DNA of 64,000 bases. Source: Montifringilla adamsi (Eukaryota > Chordata > Aves > Passeriformes > Passeridae). Below are positions 29,711 to 40,952 of the stretch, piece after piece (the stretch's first letter is position 1; the number at the start of each line of letters is the position of its first letter). Position numbers and translations under genes: made by a program. Location of the stretch: NCBI GenBank assembly GCA_017590115.1, contig JAGGNK010015114.1, positions 1,557,307 to 1,621,306 on the forward strand, read 5' to 3'. The notes below the pieces were generated by a model. That model saw only the letters and a list, made by a program, of their open reading frames with translations, did no database searches and had not been told where the DNA came from.

Positions 29711-30115
29711 GGCGAGCATGTTGGTCGGCGCTGCCCGCGGCGCTCAGCTCCGGGCGCAGCCGCCCCCGTCCGCCATGGGCCCGCGGCTCGCTGCCGGCCG
29801 GGCGCGCCAGCTGCGGGGAGCCCGGCCCGGGACGCGGCTCCGGCGCTGCCGCGCTCGCATGCCGAGAGCTCCGGCCGACTGTGGCGGGCTGGCGCCGGGG
29901 GCAGCCTTATGTAAAGCTGCCCCCAGCGGCAGCAGCACCGCGGGCATGTGCAGTGCCTGCCTTCCCTTGCAAATGAGCGAGCTCTCCCGGGAGAGCGGGT
30001 GCTGCTCGCTGCGCAGCGGGCAGCTCCGTGTGCGCTGCCGAGGGGTGCCGGACTGCCCCGACCCTCTCTGCGTGCTTGTGAGAGCTGCCCTGCATCCCTG
30101 AGCTTAAGAGCTCAG
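29710..30115 (-). promoter_or_regulatory. LRRTM3: CpG island, probable LRRTM3 promoter
   Basis: About 400 bases are strongly GC- and CpG-rich inside AT-rich flanks, directly upstream of the inferred LRRTM3 start. CpG islands at the 5' ends of neuronal LRR genes are usual. Frames open through it on both strands because GC-rich DNA has few stop codons. None encodes a recognisable protein, so I treat the block as regulatory. Confidence 0.7.
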
Positions 30116-30146
30116 CGGCAGCTGCTGAGGCTGTGGTCTTCAGGGC

Positions 30147-30157
30147 TGACGTGACGT
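30147..30157 (+). promoter_or_regulatory. Double CRE half-site, TGACGTGACGT
   Basis: Two overlapping TGACGT/TGACG half-sites for CREB/ATF factors lie just beyond the distal edge of the CpG island, about 440 bases upstream of the TATA-like box. It is not a full palindromic TGACGTCA. The function is inferred only from proximity to a neuronal promoter. Confidence 0.3.
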
Positions 30158-30170
30158 TTGTAGGATATAG

Positions 30171-30178
30171 ATGCAAAT
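30171..30178 (+). promoter_or_regulatory. POU-type octamer, ATGCAAAT
   Basis: A perfect octamer for POU-domain factors lies 14 bases past the CRE half-sites. A near match (TTGCAAAT) occurs inside the CpG island at about 29977-29984. Eight-base matches arise by chance about once per 32 kb per window on either strand, so only the clustering is suggestive. Confidence 0.25.
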
Positions 30179-30179
30179 T

Positions 30180-33100
30180 TTTGGTTGGAAGGATTTTTTT
30201 TCTTATTGCATTAGATGTGTTCACATAACCTTTTTGCACCCGCTCACTATTTTTCAGTGAAGTATCAGACCCCTCAGTGTGTCTCTTATCAAGTGCTTTA
30301 GAGTGGACTCTATTTTTTACAATGTGAAAAATGTTTTTGGGGCTGACATTTTCCATTTTTGCTTTTCTCTTCTCGGTTAAAAGGCTCAGTGTCAGGAGGT
30401 TAGAAGAGAGTACTGTGCTCATTTATTTCCCAACTTGCTGTCACTTTGTTCCACAACACTAACACTTCAACCACAGGCTTCCAGAACCTTTACAACATAG
30501 CGACTACTCAGCTTGGTGTAGTACCTTAATGAGGTGAATTGTTTTTACTGTTGTTCAGGACATGGACAGGATGTTATGTGCAGGTACAGTAATGCCGAGC
30601 TTTTTATATGTGTTATGCTCTACAGTTGTCAGATACCATCAAGAGAGCCACCTTGTCTTTCCTTAGTTTTCCCTTCTTCCCTACGTGCTGTGGGGAAAGA
30701 ACACATGCTCTCGTCTGGGCAGAGCAAGGCTAAGATGGTGCTACAGCAAATCCACCATGCTGGCAGCCTTCCTTCACTGAGAAATATGTGGTCACAGATG
30801 ATGGTGGGCAAGTGGAAAATCCTGGCTCTTTTTCATGCAAGAATGGGCAGGGGGCTGGAAAGGATTGTACTGCTCCTTAGAAGAGGAGTGCAGAGTGCAG
30901 TCCTCAAATGCAGCCAGACAGTGCTGAGAACTGCTTTGCCTTTCTGGGGAAGAATCCTTACCCTTGGAATAATGTGCTCTGGTTTTTCCCTAATTATTCA
31001 CTGCTGTGAGAATAGAATAACTTAAAATGACGTGAAACCTAGAATTTTCCAGGCATTAAAATGCCACCTTTGCTAGTACTTAGGCTGTGAATGACCTCAG
31101 ATTTACAGTAATCCCACAAGTATTAATGCGCCACACCAGAGCTCCCAAATGAGGAGTGCAGTCATTCCCGGCTAACACCTACTAACATCTTCCATGTCAG
31201 AAATACATTCCTGTCACGGCACATTCTGTGAGAATTCTTCTCTTTGGGGCAGATTGGTGGAGAGGGAAAGGGTTAATTGCTCCATGAATCTCTGTCAGTG
31301 TCACCATCTCCGTGCTCTGCTGCAGCTTGTTTGGGGCTCTGCAGTCTGCTCTGTAGGGTCGAGGAGCAGTGACAAACTGCAGAGTGCAGTGGGAACTGAG
31401 CTCTTCTGCTGACAGCAGTGTCACGTGCCAGTCTGGTGTCCCGGTATAGGCTTTCCATCACTGCCTTGGGGAGTCTCTGTTCTTGATGGAGCAGGAAGAA
31501 GACAGTTCAGACCTTTGGTAAGTCAATTTGTCTTTCGGAACTGCTGCTCTTCCTCTGTTGACAGTAGATGTCTGTGAGAGGTAAACTCTTTATTGAAATG
31601 ACTCTTTTAGGTTCCTAAACTTAAATGGCCTAAAATTAGGTCTCTCTCTTCACCTGGTTCAAACACAGCATGAAAAATTTCCAATAACATCCAGATCCTT
31701 TCTCCTGAAGAATTGGTGCAACTTGGTGTACAGCTGGCACTCAGCCCTCTTCCCAAACTTTGCCTGTTCTCTGGCTTTTTCTTTTTTTGTTTCTCTCCCT
31801 CCTCCACCTTGGTTATGGAGTTAACAAATAAGTTCTTGGCCACCATGAGTCAGCAGAGCTTCAGCAGCTTTCCTAGGGTTTTAATAATTGCCAATATACT
31901 GGACTAATAAGAGGGAACAGCCACTCTTTACCAAGAGTTATTTTCATTTTTCTGAAAGGGGTGAGACATCAAGATATGAACAGAGAGAGCATCAAATCTA
32001 TGTTAATGGATTGCCAAATTGAATTTTCTTTACTGAGATCCTTTTTGAATTACACAAGCAGGAAAAGTGCCAGAGTTTTTTAAAATTACATTTCTATATC
32101 TTTATACAGCAGAATGAGTTCTTCTCCAATAGTGGAAACAAAGCTCCCAGTATGAAACAAATCCCAGTATGAAACATTTCTTATAAAATTTTAGGCCAAT
32201 CTGGCCATATAAACTATGACAAACAGAGAATTAAGTGAAAGCTGTGTTTTACATAAGAAGATACACCTTGTCTATCAGTGTCCCTCCCCGCCATGGGGCA
32301 ACCATTCAACTCATGGAAGTAGGAAACGAGACCTGGAGGCCCAAGTGCATGGCTTCTCCTATGGGTAAGCTGTGGAGAGCTTCCATTAGAGCCAATCCCA
32401 TAACTCCTGAGTGCCCAAACCCAGGAGTTTGCTGCTGCCTGCTGTGATTGCAGCTTGTGCTCTGTGTCAGTTCCTGTGCATCCATTCTGCAGGACAGTTG
32501 CTGTAGGCTCACCTCTGCTCACTGCCAGGCAGCCCTGCCTCCTCTCCAGTCCTGGAGCAGCGGTTCCCAGGCAGGAGCAGGAGCCAGAAGGTGCAAGTGA
32601 CTGAGGCCTGGTGACTTCATGCTGACTGAAGATTAGTGCTCAGGAGCAATGTTATTCCATCTGCCTGAGAGAAAGTATTTTAGCCTATTCTGCAAAGAAA
32701 AACCTTTTAAGAAAAATATTTTATATATTTGTGTAGTCTTGAACACACAAAGTTCAAGTCTGTGTTTTGGGGCTTCAGCCCTAACCGTAAACTGAGATAC
32801 CACAGAACCTGGGATGCTTGTAAGTTTTGAGTTTTATGTGACCAATCTAATTTTTTTTCCTGGGCTTTTTCTGAGGGAAAAATGGCATAGATCAGGAAAT
32901 ACAGTGGCAAATGTCTTATTAGATATGTCTTAACATCCATCCAGATGAAAAGAGATGTGTTGGGCAGAGCCTGTGATAAACACGTAGTTTTCTTTGTCTA
33001 CAAAACAGAGAAGTTCAAAGTTGTTTGGAAATTATGCACTATGCTAAGGTAGTGATAGTCCAGATTTTTCTCTTGGTGCTAAATTTTCAGTAGGTTTTTT

Positions 33101-33879
33101 ATCTGAGTATTTTTCTGGATTCATTTCACAGCTGTCTGATTTTGCGCTAATTTGCTTCAATTTAAGGTTTTGGGTTTTCTTACGTGGTTAAATTACAGTG
33201 TGTTTTCTTTTTCCATTCATTCTGGCTGAATTCTTTGTACCTAGATGCAGCTTCCCTGTGGAAAGCTTAGTGTGAACTGCAGCCAAAATAGTAAATTGTG
33301 AAAGAAAAGGTGGCATTCACTGTGAAAGCCTGTTCCTCTGAACAGAGCTGGTTTGGAATTGAAACTTTGCACAGAGAAAAGGGGAATCAGCAAATCGTGC
33401 ATTTTTTAGGATTATGAGAAGGCACCTGTAATAGCCAGGTGCATCTGTTTGCTAAGTACATTTGAAAAGGGGGGGTGACAGAATTATCAGGCGTCAGTAG
33501 AACACCTGAGTTCTACTGAGGGAAGTGAGGGGAAGGGAAGTGATGTAAACTTCCCAGAGTGTAAGAAACTAGGTGCTAGTGGGATTCCATGCAAATCAAT
33601 CAAAAGCCTTCCCCTGTTCTGTCACATGGTTCACCTTAGCCTTTGTCAGGATATTCCATGCTTACTCTTTAAATTCATTTAATGATGATGTTACAGAGAA
33701 GAAAAAGAGAAAAAAAATTGAAAGGTTTCTGTTGCTTCCATGAGAAGTACATTCAGGAATGCAGCCTGAGCTTTTCTAGACACAGGGCATTATGTTCATA
33801 GTGCACAAACTTTGGAATTCAGACTGGACCAGAATACAGCTTTTTTTCTGCTGACAGACAGAGCTCTTGGGTCTGGGAG
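30180..33879. other. Gene-free stretch upstream of the LRRTM3 promoter
   Basis: A plus-strand frame of 163 codons (30534-31025) and a minus-strand frame of 171 codons reaching into the CpG island (29907-30422) encode no recognisable domain. They are taken as chance. No repeat recognised. Confidence 0.55.
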
Positions 33880-34160
33880 TGCCTTTATGTGTGAATCACA
33901 CATCCCTTTGGGGACCTGTAGTTAGCAAGTGCCGCGCTGTGTTCTTTTTGGGTTGATGAAGTGACACCGTGTGTCATTCCCTTGGCTTTATTCCCCTATA
34001 AAGGAGCCAGGAGTCAGCTGGGTTAGCAGTAGTAGCTTGCTCTAAATGGTACTGTGGTGTGCTATCACTGTATCGTTAGGAGAGATAAGTCTAATAAAAT
34101 GTGTCTGCAATTTTTGAGCCGGTGATTAAATGAACCTGCTGTTCCACGAGGATCAGATTA
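33880..34160 (+). mobile_element. Possible solo LTR with TATA box and polyadenylation signal
   Basis: TATAAA at 33997-34002 is followed 96 bases later by AATAAA at 34093-34098, a spacing typical of an LTR U3-R layout. Just beyond, TGGGGGC at 34165 could be the start of a proline-tRNA primer site, but the rest of that motif does not match well. The ends are not defined. Not confirmed by a second copy. Confidence 0.35.
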
Positions 34161-34854
34161 GAGCTGGGGGCGTGTAACTCCCAGGGTAAATATCAGAGCG
34201 TGGGACGGCACAGGGAAACTTAGGATGCAACGCTGGCTGAAGGCAGACATAAGGAGAGGGAAGTGTGAGAAAGCCAGGTTCAAGGAACATGTGGGCGAGG
34301 GAAATTGAGGCAACAGAAAATGTTCTGAAGAAACAGGGAAAGAGGATTGAGACTAGAGAGGACCTTATCCCAGGAGTTGAACTACAATGCCCTACAGGAC
34401 AGTGGTGGTCAGTGGTAGGTGAGAGCGATGGATAAATTAAAATACTCTCTTGCCCTTCTGCTAAGAAGTATTGTTTTGCAAGGCCTCCCCCACCTCTGTG
34501 AGGGTGAAAGGATCCTGTGTTACACACACCAAGAAGGTGAAGAGTGTAGGAGTCATGCTCCACTCTGGGGGTCAGTGTGCCCTGTAATGCGGGATGGCTG
34601 GCAGAGGACACCAGGGACACATCTGTCAGTGTGTGTGCCCAGCGGGTCCCTCTGCGCCTTGGCACAGGGCCACTCGGGCTATTGCTTCCCTCGTGCACAG
34701 TTACACACTGTTGGATAAGGAAGCTTTTCCAGCTGGACACTTCTGGTTAAGTATTACCATTGTGGACAGGTCACAGGGGCCTCTGCGCTGCGCTGGGGGA
34801 CGAGAGGCTGCACACAAACCTTTGTTCACAGCATCCATGCTGTGACCAGTCAAA

Positions 34855-35445
34855 AGTCCTTTAGCCTTAATGAGGCACTGGACACTGTTCCCAGGCTGGC
34901 TTTTTGTCCTGTGATTTTGACACTGTTTGAGGGTGAAAGGAATGAGGGACTTGTCTTTACAAACAAACTGTGGGTCTGCTGGTAGATAAAACTAGTAGTG
35001 AGAGATAAAAGAAACAATGGGAAGGATTCCACTGATGGATGAATGGAATGAGAGAGACTTGTCTTCACAGACAAACTGTAGGTCTGCTGATAAATAACAC
35101 TGGATACTGAGAGATGAAAGAAACAGTGGGAAGAACCGTAAATTCCATAGGAATTCCACTGATTGACACAAGGAAAACAAAAAGGGGGGTTATACATTAG
35201 AAGGGGGTCTCAGGTATCAGACATTTCAGGAAGTCCTCTGAGTACCTCAGGCAATGGGGAAGAGAGATGGACATGCGGCCCAGAAATGAGGATAAAAAGG
35301 AGACTGTGTCCTTCCAAATTTTGGAGAGACACCAGGGGAAATGCCCCATGGCCTCTCCCTGTATTTGAATAAAGTTACAGGACTCCTCTGTCTCCTTTTT
35401 GGACACAAACCTGTGATGTTTGTGGATTAATTTTCGTGGCAAGGG
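34855..35445 (+). mobile_element. LTR-like segment with tandem 108-bp repeats and AATAAA
   Basis: The segment has two imperfect tandem copies (34935-35168), a GATAAAAAG box at about 35291-35299, an AATAAAG signal at 35368-35374, and a GT-rich stretch ending near 'cgtggca' at about 35440. Tandem repeats upstream of a TATA-like box and a poly(A) signal are a common U3-R-U5 layout. I do not recognise the family. The boundaries are approximate. Confidence 0.4.
34935..35168 (+). repeat. Imperfect tandem duplication, offset 108 bp
   Basis: 'aatgagggacttgtctttac' and its neighbours at about 34941 recur at about 35047 as 'aatgagagagacttgtcttc'. Both copies continue with 'aactgt.ggtctgctg', 'gagagat.aaagaaaca.tggg' and 'attccactgat'. 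The second copy holds an extra 20 or so bases near its end. Confidence 0.85.
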
Positions 35446-35819
35446 CAAGCAGCCTGTGCTTGTCTCATCCTCCAGAGACATGACATGAGATGCAAAGCTA
35501 TCATTTCACTTACTCTCTGCAATTAATACGACCACTTCTGTTTCATTGGATTTAGTGTTGTTCCATGCAAGCTTATCCTACAGCATCTTCCTGAAAAGTT
35601 AATATGAGTAGAAGCAGCAGAAAGTGCTGGTGGATGAATGACCATCATGGAAGTAAAAATTAATTACATCTTCCACATAGTGCTTCAAACCTGCAGAGCA
35701 TGAATGATCCCCACCATAAGTGCCCTGGAGATGTGTAGGGCTGATATGCAAGGCTGTGTTGGTAGCCTCTGCTTGTGATTGTGCCTACAGTCTGTGTGAA
35801 GGTGCCAGAGACATCAGGT

Positions 35820-36138
35820 TAAAATAAACCCAGGCTTGTTGCAAATGCTTCCTGCTCTTCCATGTGCTGGGATGCCATTGCTGGAAGAACGCCTATTGTC
35901 TGATTGTCCTGACAGCACTGCCAGGGTTTGGGTGGCCTGACTATTGGGAGATCCTGAGCTATCACCATGAAGTGTGCTTGTCTGGGAAGAACGATTTGTC
36001 TGTCTTCGTTTAAAAGACAAATATCTGTCAAGGAAGGTGGAGACCTTCCTGGAATGGAAAAATGACCCCTCCCTTTGACAATTACGGCGCTTTCAGGCAA
36101 AAGTATGGGAAAAAGGAATAACAGTCCCCTACTAGAAT
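35820..36138. mobile_element. LTR-derived segment, probably a passerine endogenous retrovirus LTR
   Basis: 'ggcaaaagtatgggaaaaag' followed by 'gaataacagtcccctact' matches sequence I recall from common passerine LTRs. This is recall, not a search. The segment leads straight into the duplicated block at 36139. On the minus strand the frame opens across it (35819-36316), but without a recognisable protein. Confidence 0.4.
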
Positions 36139-36670
36139 ATATACACGCACACACACATATATGTAACAAGACAGACCAACAGCAACAATAAAAAGTATAA
36201 AAAAATAAACCCAAAGAAACCCGGCAAGAGCCTTTTCCCACCCGCTGGGCACTTTTGGCTTTGGCCCGGCCGGCAGGGGGCGCTGTTGGCCTCGTGTGAG
36301 GGAGCGGCGTGTGCATGGCCTCGGGGGCAACCCCTCATGGCCTCGGGGGCAACCCCTCATGGCCTCCGGGGGTGCCGCCCTCATGGCCTCGGGGGCAGCC
36401 CCTCATATACACGCACACACACATATATGTAACAAGACAGACCAACAGCAACAATAAAAAGTATAAAAAAATAAACCCAAAGAAACCCGGCAAGAGCTTT
36501 TTCCCACCCGCTGGGCACTTTTGGCTTTGGCCCGGCCGGCAGGGGGCGCTGTTGGCCTCGTGTGAGGGAGCGGCGTGTGCATGGCCTCGGGGGCAACCCC
36601 TCATGGCCTCGCTGGTGCCTCCCTCATGGCCTCGGGGGAACAGCCCTCATGGCCTCTGTGGTGCCCCCCT
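36139..36670 (+). repeat. Direct tandem duplication of a 266-bp block
   Basis: The block starting 'atatacacgcacacacacat' at 36139 recurs at 36405 with an offset of 266 bases. Both copies hold the same CA-rich stretch, A-rich stretch, CCCGGCCGGCAGGGGGCGCTG segment and the start of a minisatellite array. Over about 195 bases I see only a difference or two (for example gagcctttt against gagcttttt), so the duplication is young or homogenised. Confidence 0.95.
36314..36403 (+). repeat. Minisatellite array 1 (four units of 22-24 bp)
   Basis: Units start at 36314, 36336, 36358 and 36382. Each begins CATGGCCTC, followed by a G-run and a C-rich end. CpG is present in every unit. The last two units match the last two of array 2 exactly in type. 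Confidence 0.95.
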
Positions 36671-36805
36671 CATGGCCTCGGGGGCAGCCCCTCATGGCCT
36701 CGGTGGTGCTCCCCTCATGGCCGCGGGGGCAACCCCTCATGGCCTCGGGGGCACAGCCCTCATGGCCTCGGGGGTGCCGCCCTCATGGCCTCGGGGGCAG
36801 CCCCT
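36580..36805 (+). repeat. Minisatellite array 2 (ten units of 22-23 bp)
   Basis: Units start at 36580, 36602, 36625, 36648, 36671, 36693, 36716, 36738, 36761 and 36784. All begin CATGGCC, followed by a variable middle (CGGGGGCAACC, CGCTGGTGCC, CTGTGGTGCC and others) and end in CCCT. Since 22 and 23 are not multiples of three, frames rotate through the array. The resulting open frames (His-Gly-Leu-Gly-Gly/Ser-Trp-Pro-Arg-Gly-like) are artefacts of composition, not a protein. Confidence 0.95.
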
Positions 36806-37310
36806 CGAGCCCCGAGCCTCCGGGGGTTCGGTGGCCCCGGGGAGAAGGAGGAGGCACGGGCTTTGCTTTCCCCAGGCGCTCATGTGTGCGCTGTGAGTAT
36901 CCTGGCGATGGCAGCCGCCGGGGTTCCAGTCAGGAGCTGGGAGATGCTCTCTCCGGAGACAAGGAGGAGGTGGGGGCCCGTTTTCCCCTGAACACCCTTG
37001 GAGATGGTGTGCCTTGGCGGGTGCCCAGAGGCCCCAGTCAGACGGGCAGCAAGGAGAGCTCCGCAGCAGCACCGCGACCCTCAGCAGGACAAGTCCAGCA
37101 CCAAAAACCACCCGAACTGCTCCGCTCCCCGCACAGCCGCCGTGTTCCCCCTCAGCTGAGCGCGTGCCCAACGCCCCTTTCCTCCTCCCTGGAAGATTTC
37201 AGTGGAATGCTAGAACCATTGGCCAGTTCTTTTGTATCGGAATTGAGGACTATTCGTCCCCCGGGTGTCAACTTCCTCTCCTCACGGCGTGTTTTTTTCA
37301 GGTAACAGAT
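36806..37310. other. GC- and CpG-rich unique sequence next to the minisatellite
   Basis: GC-rich DNA continues past the array for about 450 bases, with a donor-like 'gctgtgagtat' at about 36890 and an acceptor-like 'gtgtttttttcag' ending at about 37301. Frames are open because stops are rare. I recognise no protein. It may be LTR or retroviral leader sequence, or a CpG island of a non-coding transcript. Either is a guess. Confidence 0.4.
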
Positions 37311-37639
37311 GGGACGGGATTCACTGAAAAACCCAAAGCCACAACGGTCTCCTGACTTGTGCCTTGCTAGAACAGTTCTGCATGTGCCTCAGAGGCGGGC
37401 TGTGAGGGATGGCAAAGGGAATGAACTTCCCGGGCAGCCAGATTTACGTGGACATCTCACAGAACAGTTTAGTTCAAGGAGAAGTCTTCAAGGGCTGGGA
37501 CATCAGTGTAGAGGCATTGCTTAACTGAATCCTGACGGGGCTACAGCCTGGTCCCAGGGAAAACCAGTAATGGTGACAGTATGCAGTTCTGGCCAGAGGG
37601 AAAGGACTGAGCTCTGAGCATGTGCTGTCATGTTGGTAA

Positions 37640-37785
37640 TGTGAAAAACGCCAATCACTTGTTTTTAAAAATGTTAAAAGTTTAATAGTAATAAATTGGT
37701 TATAAAAATAGTAATATAATTAGAGTAATAAAATTTGAACAATTGAGATTAGGACAATATGAGACAATAAAAACAAAAACAGGAA
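37640..37785. mobile_element. LTR-derived AT-rich fragment (passerine type)
   Basis: It begins TGTGAAAAACGCCAATCACT and continues with alternating AATAAA-like and TAATA motifs ('agtttaatagtaataaattgg', 'gacaatatgagacaataaaa'). I recall this as the terminal part of a very common songbird LTR. Beyond about 37785 the similarity I know is lost, so the copy is partial. Confidence 0.5.
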
Positions 37786-39785
37786 CAGCAACGTTTGACT
37801 GACGTTTGACTGAAGACGAGGTGGTGGTAGTGCCAGCCATGTGGCCATTTGCACAGTTTTGATGTTCACCAAACTTTAGACCTTTTCAGTGTTCCATGTG
37901 TATGTGCAGTTAAATCTCTCAGGGCTGGCTTTGCCTTCTCCACTGTTCCTTCTGCCCTCATGCCTTTGCCTGTAGCTGTTCCTGTTACACTCCTACTCTT
38001 TGCCTATATCTCTGAGAGATTAGTATTTGTCGTTTGCATGGCATGGAGCACACATAGATGATGCATGTTCACACATTTCTTAGGAGTTTCAGACCTGTGC
38101 CCTGCCATACATTTAGCTCTGTGGGGCTCCAAATGAAGCTGCCTTCATATCTCACTATGTGTTGAGGCTGTAGAATTAATTATTCTGTCAGGTCAGCCCT
38201 GGAATATCTGTTTGCTGCAGTGGCTCTGTGACTGCTGGAGGAAGGCAGCTGGCAAGAGCTTTCATTTTAGGAAACCCATGACATCCACATAATATCAGGA
38301 ACCATTATAACTTGTCCAAACCTGAGCTTTTATTCTAATTTTTTGGCATCTCAGTATCTTCATTTACAAGAGAGGAATAGTGGCATGTAATTATTCTTTA
38401 AGCTTATCAGCATAATAGATGATTTCCTTGACTTTTTGTCTGACACCAGTTATATTCAAACATAATAGACTTTCCATCAGTTAAGCTGTCTGTTCCTTTT
38501 TGGAATTCCAGCACAGGTTATTCTATGTCTGTATTGTTATGGCTATCATTTATTCTGATGCCTTTTTTTGAGCTTGAGTGGCCAAATAACAGAATTCCAT
38601 GTGAGGACAGTGTAGTTGTCAAATACAGAAATACGGACTTCTGTTTAAAATGCGGAATTATCTTATATCTGTGGTTAATAAGTTTGCCAATATCTGTTCA
38701 CTTACAGAACCTCTCGAATGTTACAAGAGTACCATTTTGAAAATGACTGCAATATTCGCTGAATATTACCTTTAATTTTCCATATAAAAATTACAATGGA
38801 CATATTTTTGGCTTCTTGAAGCAAAAGTTATATGTAGTATTTCTTAGGATCAGACCTGAATTAGTAGAAGATGTTTATTGGTGTACTTCCGAGTCTTACT
38901 GCTTTTCAGCATAAACAGGCATACAGGGGGCAGGAGGGTAGAGTAGAATGATTTCATTTGACATGTTGAAATATTCTAAAATATTTTCCAGTCTCTCCTT
39001 TCACTTGCTTATGCATGAAAAACTCCACAGAGAATAAAGCATTCCAGCTTTCCTCGGTTGGGGCTCCTGCTTGGACTTCAGTACAGTGTTGTGAGGCTGT
39101 GATTTCCAGTCTGAGACAGAGTGATGTGTTATTAGACAGCATTAGTAACATTTTGAAGAGAAAACTAAACATGACGGTTGAGCAGATTTGCAACTGAAAG
39201 AGGAAAACATGAACAAAGTTAAGCATGTAATTGTGCTCATTCCCACTGTGACTAGCACAGAAATGATTTATTCCAAGTGGCTGCAGTGGCATGCTTAGCC
39301 ACTTCCTCTCCTGGCTTCAGCCTAATGCTGTTTTCTGTCATTTTCCTGCAAAAAGAAGTTTGTTCTTTTTTACATCAAAAGTTTCAGATTTTTTAGCTTT
39401 TAGTAACTCAGTCAAGTCTTTTTAAATTACGCAAGCTGTGGCAGCTTGTGGATATTCCAGCTTTGGTAGCCTGGTGCTCCTGAGAAGGATCAGAATGTTA
39501 ATTATGCTGACAGTCTTAGTTAACCAGCCTGTAATCAACTGCTGCTTAGGCAGGGGTCACTCATCCATGCCAGTGATCGTGGACTAGAACTTTATGATTT
39601 AAAAGAAATAAAATATACGCAGGGATGTTTTAACTGTTCCATTCTGTATTTGCCATCCTTCTGTGTCTTTTCCTATTGGGGTGTCTGGTAGACAGAGCTC
39701 TGAAGAAACAACATGTGATTTAAATGACCTATTAGCTCATCTTCTCATGTCTACCCAAGATAATTGTCTTAAATTAAATGTGATT

Positions 39786-39820
<35 letters not shown>

Positions 39821-40952
39821 CAAAACCAAAAAAACCCCATACAACCAAACCCCAGCATGTTTGGGTAATTTAAAAAAAGTGCAACAGACTCCCAATTAAT
39901 TAAGTAATTAAAAAAAATTTCTGGGTTCCTGCATATTTATTTTGGATTCTGTGGCAATGTACTCTACTGTTTACTAAAACTGTCTTTCAGCCAATGGACA
40001 GGACAACAAACAAATGACAAGCCAACTCAAAATGGCTCAATACGTGTGTAAAACAGTAAATATCTGCAAACTGTTAATTGCTGATGGACACCGTGCTGAA
40101 GGGTAGGGGAGAGGAAGCTGACATGAAAAGAATTGGAGTTTTCACTCTTACTTCCCTTTCTTGAAGAATATTAGGATAGGCATGTTGTATTCTGTAAATC
40201 CTTCTACCCAGCATTCTTTATCTTCTAAGCAGGTAAGAGGCTTAAAAGCACCTTTTCCTCTTGGAGCTTAGTTGCATGCAGTAGTGGTTAGAAAGCAAGA
40301 AATGCTGCAGTTGATCACCACATAGAGACTGTGGCCAGCCCATGTGGTGGAGACACAGGAGAGCTGAGCCTGAGCTGAGCTTTATTTTGTGTCCCTGGAT
40401 GGTAACAGGAACTGAGAGGAAACAGAAACACTCACAAACACGGTCTCAGACTCAGTTTCAAAACCATTTTACCTCCAGGCAGATGGAAAACAGGGGCACC
40501 TCTATCCATGTGCTCTTACAGGAATCCTCTTCTGTCACAGATAGGTGACAGGAAGATCTTCTGTGTGTCAGGGAAATGGAGTGGCTGCTTGCTTTGGTCT
40601 TCACAGCATATGTTTGTGTCATCATTTATTTGTGATTTAGACAGATTAACCAGGTTGAAATACAGAGCAGGAATAGACATGTGCCAATATAATTAACACA
40701 ACAAAAGTGCTTCATGCGGCCGTTTCTGCCGCTCTTGTGTTTCCTGTGTTTCTTCATAAGTCTGTAAACTTCTAGGCAATGAATGTGCTTTATTCTATCA
40801 ATGCAGGACTTAAAAGAACCCAGATCTTAAGATAACTGTGTACAAAGCTAATATACAGAGGAGCTGTAAATAGAGTGGTGCTACAATGTTATTTAGTTTG
40901 AAATTCATAAGAAAACTAGGAAGGAAGAACTTCTCAGGGAAAGCCAAATATA
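37786..40952. other. Gene-free stretch between LTR fragment and 123-bp duplication
   Basis: AT-rich sequence with only the 39.8 kb A-run of note. No exon or recognised transposon. Confidence 0.6.
39790..39870 (+). repeat. 29-base A-run followed by A/C-rich tract
   Basis: A-run at 39790-39818, then CCCAAAACC and further A-runs broken by CC or CCCC to about 39857. No recognisable retroposed gene or SINE body precedes the A-run, so I do not call it a retroposon tail. Confidence 0.85.

Noticed and set aside
29907..30422. 171-codon minus-strand frame entering the CpG island, possibly a longer LRRTM3 5' exon or separate gene
   Set aside because: The peptide is low complexity where the island begins and matches nothing known. 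It ends upstream of the TATA-like box and is not in frame with the LRRTM3 exon.
30534..31025. 163-codon plus-strand frame that could be a gene divergent from LRRTM3
   Set aside because: No domain, no upstream promoter features of its own beyond the shared island, and an opposing frame is open in part of it. Without transcript data it is not supported.
34153..34740. 195-codon minus-strand frame
   Set aside because: Overlaps LTR-like sequence, shows no domain or signal peptide, and a plus-strand frame of 99 codons overlaps it. Taken as chance.
36309..37305. Long plus-strand frames (195 and 247 codons) across the minisatellite, suggesting a repetitive protein
   Set aside because: The units are 22-24 bases, so the frame shifts from unit to unit. 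Open frames exist in several frames and on both strands because the DNA is GC-rich. No conserved peptide period or known domain.
39790..39818. Long A-run as the tail of a processed pseudogene or SINE
   Set aside because: No recognisable gene body, SINE promoter or target duplication precedes it. Bird CR1 elements do not carry such tails. Low complexity is the simpler reading.
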